Assembly: GCF_000513995.1 (NCBI RefSeq)
Contig: NZ_AZVB01000001.1
Span: forward strand, 124,001-188,000
Direction: 5' to 3'
DNA length: 64,000 nucleotides
Origin: Pseudoxanthomonas sp. J35
GTDB taxonomy: Bacteria; Pseudomonadota; Gammaproteobacteria; Xanthomonadales; Xanthomonadaceae
Below are positions 59,751 to 64,000 of the stretch, piece after piece (the stretch's first letter is position 1; each line of letters begins with the position of its first letter). The notes beneath the pieces are model-generated. The model was not told the DNA's origin, ran no database searches, and saw only the letters and a program-made list of their open reading frames with translations. The position numbers and the translations under genes were made by a program.

Positions 59751-60416
59751 ATGAGCGCGCGCATCGCCGTGCTCGTATCCGGCCGCGGCAGCAACCTGCA
59801 GGCCCTGCTCGATGCGATCGCCGATGGCCGCCTTGGCGCCGAGGTGGTGGGCGTGCTCTCCGACCGCCCCGGCGCGCCGGCGCTGGCCAAGGTGCCCGAG
59901 CCGCTGCGCTGGAGCGCCAACGCGCGCGCCTTCCCCGACCGCGCCGCGTTCGACGCCGCGCTTGGCGACGCGGTGGCGGCCCTGCGGCCGGACTGGATCT
60001 TCTGCGCCGGCTACATGCGCATCCTCGGCGACGCCTTCGTGCGCCGCTTCGAGGGCCGCCTGCTGAACGTGCATCCTTCGCTGCTGCCGCTGTACAAGGG
60101 CCTGCATACCCACGCGAGGGCGCTGGAAGCCGGCGACGCCGAGCATGGCGCCAGCGTGCACTTCGTGGTGCCGGAGCTGGATGCCGGCGCGGTGGTGGCG
60201 CAGGTGCGCATCCCGGTCGAGGCCGGCGATACGCCCGAAACGCTGGCCGCACGCCTGCTCCCGCATGAACACCGGCTGGTGGTCGCAGTCATGGCCCTCG
60301 CCGCATCCGGCCGCCTGGCTGAACAGGACGGCCAGGTCCGGGTCGATGGTCAGACCCTGTTTAGACCGCTGCAACTAGATTCCGCTGGCATCCTGCATCC
60401 GGAATCACGCGGCTGA
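59751..60416 (+). CDS. purN: Phosphoribosylglycinamide formyltransferase
   Basis: 221 residues. MSARIAVLVSGRGSNLQALLDAIADG, then GYMRILGDAFVRRFEGRLLNVHPSLLPLYKGLHTHARALE and VHFVVPELDAGAVVAQ; Asn, His and Asp of the catalytic triad are present. It uses 10-formyl-THF in the third step of purine synthesis. Pairing with purM is conserved. Confidence 0.95.
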   Translation: MSARIAVLVSGRGSNLQALLDAIADGRLGAEVVGVLSDRPGAPALAKVPEPLRWSANARAFPDRAAFDAALGDAVAALRPDWIFCAGYMRILGDAFVRRFEGRLLNVHPSLLPLYKGLHTHARALEAGDAEHGASVHFVVPELDAGAVVAQVRIPVEAGDTPETLAARLLPHEHRLVVAVMALAASGRLAEQDGQVRVDGQTLFRPLQLDSAGILHPESRG

Positions 60417-60462
60417 GCCGCTGATCCGGGCATGCTGCAGCCTTTCCTGCCGATCCGCCTGC

Positions 60463-61257
60463 ATGCCCATTCCCGCGAACCTCTTCCGCCTCCCGATCCT
60501 CGGCCTGTGCCTGCTTGGCGCCGGCTGGCATGCGGCTGCCCTCGCCGGTGCCGGCGCGCAGCCGGACGGACCGGCCGTCGAGGCGCCCGCAGCCGCGGAG
60601 CCGCCGCGGGCGCTGGAGCCGTTCTCCGCGACCTATGAGGCGCACTACCAGGGCAAGCCGGCCGGCAACGCCAGCATGCAGCTGGTGCACACGGGCGACG
60701 GACGCTGGCGGCTGGACCTGTCGATCCTGGGCGACCGCGGCATCGCCGGCGCCACCCGCCTGCGCATCGAGCAGAGCACGGTCTTCGACGAGGCCGGCGG
60801 GTATTACCGGCCGCTGAGCCAGAGCACGGTGCGCAAGGCACTGCTGTTCGACCAGCGCGCCACCGGCACCTACGACTGGTCGCGCATGCAGGCGCAGTGG
60901 CAGGGCAAGCTGAAGAAGGACCGCCGCCAGCCGCTGGCCCTGAAGCCCGGCGACATGAGCGCGCTGCTGCTCAACCTGGCGATCATGCGCGACGCCGATC
61001 CCGGCGATACCCTGCACTACCGCCTCGTGGACGTGGGCCGCGCCCGCGACCACACCTACGTGGTCTCCGCCGAACCCGAGATCATGGCCGTCGGCGACAT
61101 GAGCTACGACGCCCTGCGCGTGGCCCGCACCGACAAGCCCGGCGACGAGACCGTCCTGTGGGTCGCCCGTGGCGTGCCCACCCCCGTCCGCATCCTGCAG
61201 CGCAAGGATGGCGAGGACGAGATCGACCTGCGCCTGGTCGAATACCGAGGAGCCTGA
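60463..61257 (+). CDS. DUF3108 domain-containing protein (first copy)
   Basis: 264 residues, signal peptide to about residue 30. LEPFSATYEAHYQGKPAGNASMQLVHTGDGRWRLDLSILG, then YRPLSQSTV, ATGTYDWSRMQAQW and LALKPGDMSALLLNLAIMRD fit DUF3108 (periplasmic, beta-rich, unknown function). The next gene is a clear paralogue 2 bp downstream, so a tandem duplication is likely. Confidence 0.85.
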   Translation: MPIPANLFRLPILGLCLLGAGWHAAALAGAGAQPDGPAVEAPAAAEPPRALEPFSATYEAHYQGKPAGNASMQLVHTGDGRWRLDLSILGDRGIAGATRLRIEQSTVFDEAGGYYRPLSQSTVRKALLFDQRATGTYDWSRMQAQWQGKLKKDRRQPLALKPGDMSALLLNLAIMRDADPGDTLHYRLVDVGRARDHTYVVSAEPEIMAVGDMSYDALRVARTDKPGDETVLWVARGVPTPVRILQRKDGEDEIDLRLVEYRGA

Positions 61258-61259
61258 AA

Positions 61260-61952
61260 ATGTTGCGACGCATCCGCTTCCGTTACGCCCCCTGGCTGGC
61301 CGTGCTGCTGGCGCTGGCCGCCACCACCGCGCAGGCCGCGTCGCTGGAGCCGTTCACCGCCGACTACCAGGCCAGCTACCTGGGCATGCAGGCCACCGGC
61401 ACCATGAGCCTGGCGCAGGAAGGCGGCAACCGCTGGAAGTACAGCCTGTCCATCCGCAACCAGGTCGCCGACCTGAGCCAGAACACGGTATTCGAGGAAC
61501 ACCAGGGCCGGCTGCGTCCGCTCAGCAGCAGCGACCGCTCGGCGGCGGTGTTCAAGAAGAAGAACGTCGACGCGACCTACGACTGGAAGGCCGGCACCGC
61601 CACCTGGAGCGGCGACGTCAAGCCGGAGCGCCGGGGCCCGGTGAAACTGCAGCCCGGCGACATGGACGCGCTGCTGATCAACCTGGCCGTGGTCCGTGAC
61701 CTGGCCGCCGGGCGCCCGCTCAGGTACCGCATGGTCGACGAGGGCCGCGTGCGCGAAATGGAGTGGGAAGTGGCCGGCAAGGAAGCGGTCACCATCGGCG
61801 GCGCCAGCAAGCAGGCGACCAAGCTGGTGCGGCGCACCGACAAGCGCGAGATGCTGGTGTGGATCGTGCCGGAGCTGCCGGTGCCGGCACGGGTCCTGCA
61901 GCGCGAGAACGGCATGGACACGATCAACCTGGTCCTGCGCTCGGTGCGCTGA
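61260..61952 (+). CDS. DUF3108 domain-containing protein (second copy)
   Basis: 230 residues, signal peptide [99 protein letters not shown] and [20 protein letters not shown] parallel the first copy throughout. Starts 2 bp after the first copy's stop. Confidence 0.85.
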   Translation: MLRRIRFRYAPWLAVLLALAATTAQAASLEPFTADYQASYLGMQATGTMSLAQEGGNRWKYSLSIRNQVADLSQNTVFEEHQGRLRPLSSSDRSAAVFKKKNVDATYDWKAGTATWSGDVKPERRGPVKLQPGDMDALLINLAVVRDLAAGRPLRYRMVDEGRVREMEWEVAGKEAVTIGGASKQATKLVRRTDKREMLVWIVPELPVPARVLQRENGMDTINLVLRSVR

Positions 61953-61985
61953 ACCCGCCGGGGCCGGCCACGGCGCCCGCTCCGC

Positions 61986-62284
61986 CTACTCCTCGCGGAA
62001 CACCGTGCGGCAATCCACCCGGATCGCCTCGCCGCCGGAGAACCGGCGGAACGTGGTGCATTCGCGGTTGCCTTCGCGCGAACGCTCCGCGGTCACCGCG
62101 TAGAACGACTGCAGGATCTCGGCGCGGGTCACCGTGCCGTCGCCGTCCCAGTCCATGTCGCGGGTCTCGACGCCACGGGTCACCGCCATCCCGACCCAGC
62201 CCATCCACCCGACCAGCAGCAGCAGCGCCGCCAGCAGGGCCAGCAGCAGCTTGCGGCGCGGCGTCAGCTTGCCCCGCAGCAGCA

Positions 62285-62285
<1 letters not shown>
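61986..62285 (-). CDS. Membrane-anchored EF-hand protein
   Basis: 99 residues. A single N-terminal helix ([23 protein letters not shown], about 13-35) precedes one EF-hand calcium loop at residues 45-56 ([12 protein letters not shown], with Asp at 45, 47, 49 and Glu at 56). The C-terminal part has two cysteines. One EF hand is unusual since they normally pair, so dimerisation is possible. Start overlaps the murA stop by one base (TGATG). Function unknown. Confidence 0.75.
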
Positions 62286-63607
<1,322 letters not shown>

Positions 63608-63838
63608 TCAGGCCGCCTCGTCGGGGGTGACGGTCTTCAGGGCCAGGGCGTGGATCGCCCCGCCCATCAGTTCGCCCAGGGTGGCGTAGACCATGCGGTG
63701 GCGGACCAGCGGCAGCTTGCCGCGGAAAGCCTCGCAGACCACGGTGGCCTCGAAGTGCACGCCGTCGTCGCCATGCACCTGCGCACGCGCGCCAGGCAGG
63801 CCGTCTTCGATCATGCGGCGGATGGTGTCGGCGTCCAT
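63608..63838 (-). CDS. BolA family protein (IbaG-like)
   Basis: 76 residues (MDADTIRRMIEDGLPGARAQVHGDDGVHFEATVVCEAFRGKLPLVRHRMVYATLGELMGGAIHALALKTVTPDE). Position just before murA matches E. coli ibaG (yrbA). BolA proteins bind [2Fe-2S] glutaredoxins; the conserved His in VRHRMVY and Cys in VVCEAF are candidate ligands. Confidence 0.92.
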   Translation of the reverse strand: MDADTIRRMIEDGLPGARAQVHGDDGVHFEATVVCEAFRGKLPLVRHRMVYATLGELMGGAIHALALKTVTPDEAA

Positions 63839-63850
63839 GTAGCGCTTGGC

Positions 63851-63874
63851 CTAGAATGAAGCCCCGCATTCTAG
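63851..63874. promoter_or_regulatory. Overlapping divergent bolA-like/kdsD promoters in an inverted repeat
   Basis: CTAGAATG (63851-63858) and CATTCTAG (63867-63874) are perfect complements with an 8-bp spacer. Each arm contains a TAGAAT -10 box, one facing kdsD and one facing the bolA-like gene. The two RNA polymerase sites would overlap, so the promoters should compete. Confidence 0.6.
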
Positions 63875-63904
63875 CGAATCCGGCCGTTCCGGACCGAGCC
63901 CTGC

Positions 63905-64000
63905 ATGAGCCAGTCCCCACTCCCGGCAGCCCCACGCCCCGTCTCCGCCGACCCCGCCGGACTGGTGGCCAGCGGCCGTCGCGTGCTGGAAATCGAAGGC
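63905..64000 (+). CDS. kdsD: Arabinose-5-phosphate isomerase KdsD (5' part only)
   Basis: 32 codons before the window ends (MSQSPLPAAPRPVSADPAGL...SGRRVLEIEG). The GRRVLEIE segment and the position opposite bolA-murA match the KdsD/KpsF family, which makes arabinose-5-phosphate for Kdo and lipopolysaccharide. The identification relies on context and a short segment. Confidence 0.75.
   Translation, partial: MSQSPLPAAPRPVSADPAGLVASGRRVLEIEG

Overview
The window is very GC-rich (about 70% by eye). Its gene content and order point to a gammaproteobacterium of the family Xanthomonadaceae (Lysobacter/Luteimonas/Pseudoxanthomonas-like). The supporting signs are the thrS-infC-rpmI-rplT-pheS-pheT-ihfA-merR-tRNA-Pro block, a suf operon led by an Rrf2 regulator, a TonB-receptor maltodextrin locus, DUF3182 and SET-domain genes, and GTAG-type palindromic repeats. 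Genus cannot be settled from the sequence alone. No prophage, insertion sequence, CRISPR array or rRNA was seen.

Layout. 1-5.6 kb: small envelope genes (lipocalin, LEA-2 lipoprotein), an HNH endonuclease, dxs (isoprenoid precursor synthesis) and a TraB/GumN protein. 5.9-14.5 kb (minus strand): translation block thrS, infC, rpmI, rplT, pheS, pheT, ihfA, merR-like, tRNA-Pro(GGG). This block carries much regulation: an eight-residue Thr leader peptide plus terminator ahead of thrS, an AUC start codon on infC, a terminator after infC, a separate rpmI promoter, and a terminator between rplT and pheS. 14.7-26 kb: maltodextrin utilisation locus with a LacI-type regulator, periplasmic GH13 amylase, MFS sugar porter, GH97 glucosidase, TonB receptor and cytoplasmic GH13 alpha-glucosidase. 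A 20-bp word is repeated exactly at two of its promoters. 26-32.7 kb: stress-type SDR, DUF3182/hydrolase pair, HU-like protein with a basic tail, M23 peptidase, DUF3861, DUF1439, SET methyltransferase and a cytochrome c lipoprotein.

32.7-39 kb: Fe-S assembly operon (Rrf2 regulator, sufB, sufC, sufD, sufS, GNAT, Rieske ferredoxin) behind a promoter overlapped by a perfect inverted repeat. 39-47 kb: iron-uptake region with a siderophore-type TonB receptor and a five-gene operon behind a Fur-like palindrome (PepSY membrane protein, DUF2271, DUF4198, ApbE flavin transferase, membrane-anchored flavodoxin/FAD reductase). I read this as an electron-transfer chain for ferric reduction in which DUF2271 is the flavinylated carrier. 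47-52.3 kb: HutD, ComEA, M20 peptidase, a small membrane protein and the amgK-murU cell-wall recycling pair. 52.3-55 kb: an ECF sigma/anti-sigma pair followed by three secreted proteins that share an unrecognised CG...C-terminal-Cys domain. 55-64 kb: hda, an AI-2E family permease and DUF2066 on the minus strand; purM, a membrane protein, purN and two DUF3108 proteins on the plus strand; then an EF-hand protein, murA and a BolA-family gene on the minus strand; and finally the start of kdsD on the plus strand.

Intergenic DNA is unusually structured. GTAG REP-like head-to-head palindromes, heptamer arrays (GATTSGG and TTTGGCC families) and a terminal-inverted-repeat element occupy the 5' regions of several housekeeping genes. 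All functional statements rest on motif and family recognition by eye; nothing was searched or folded computationally.
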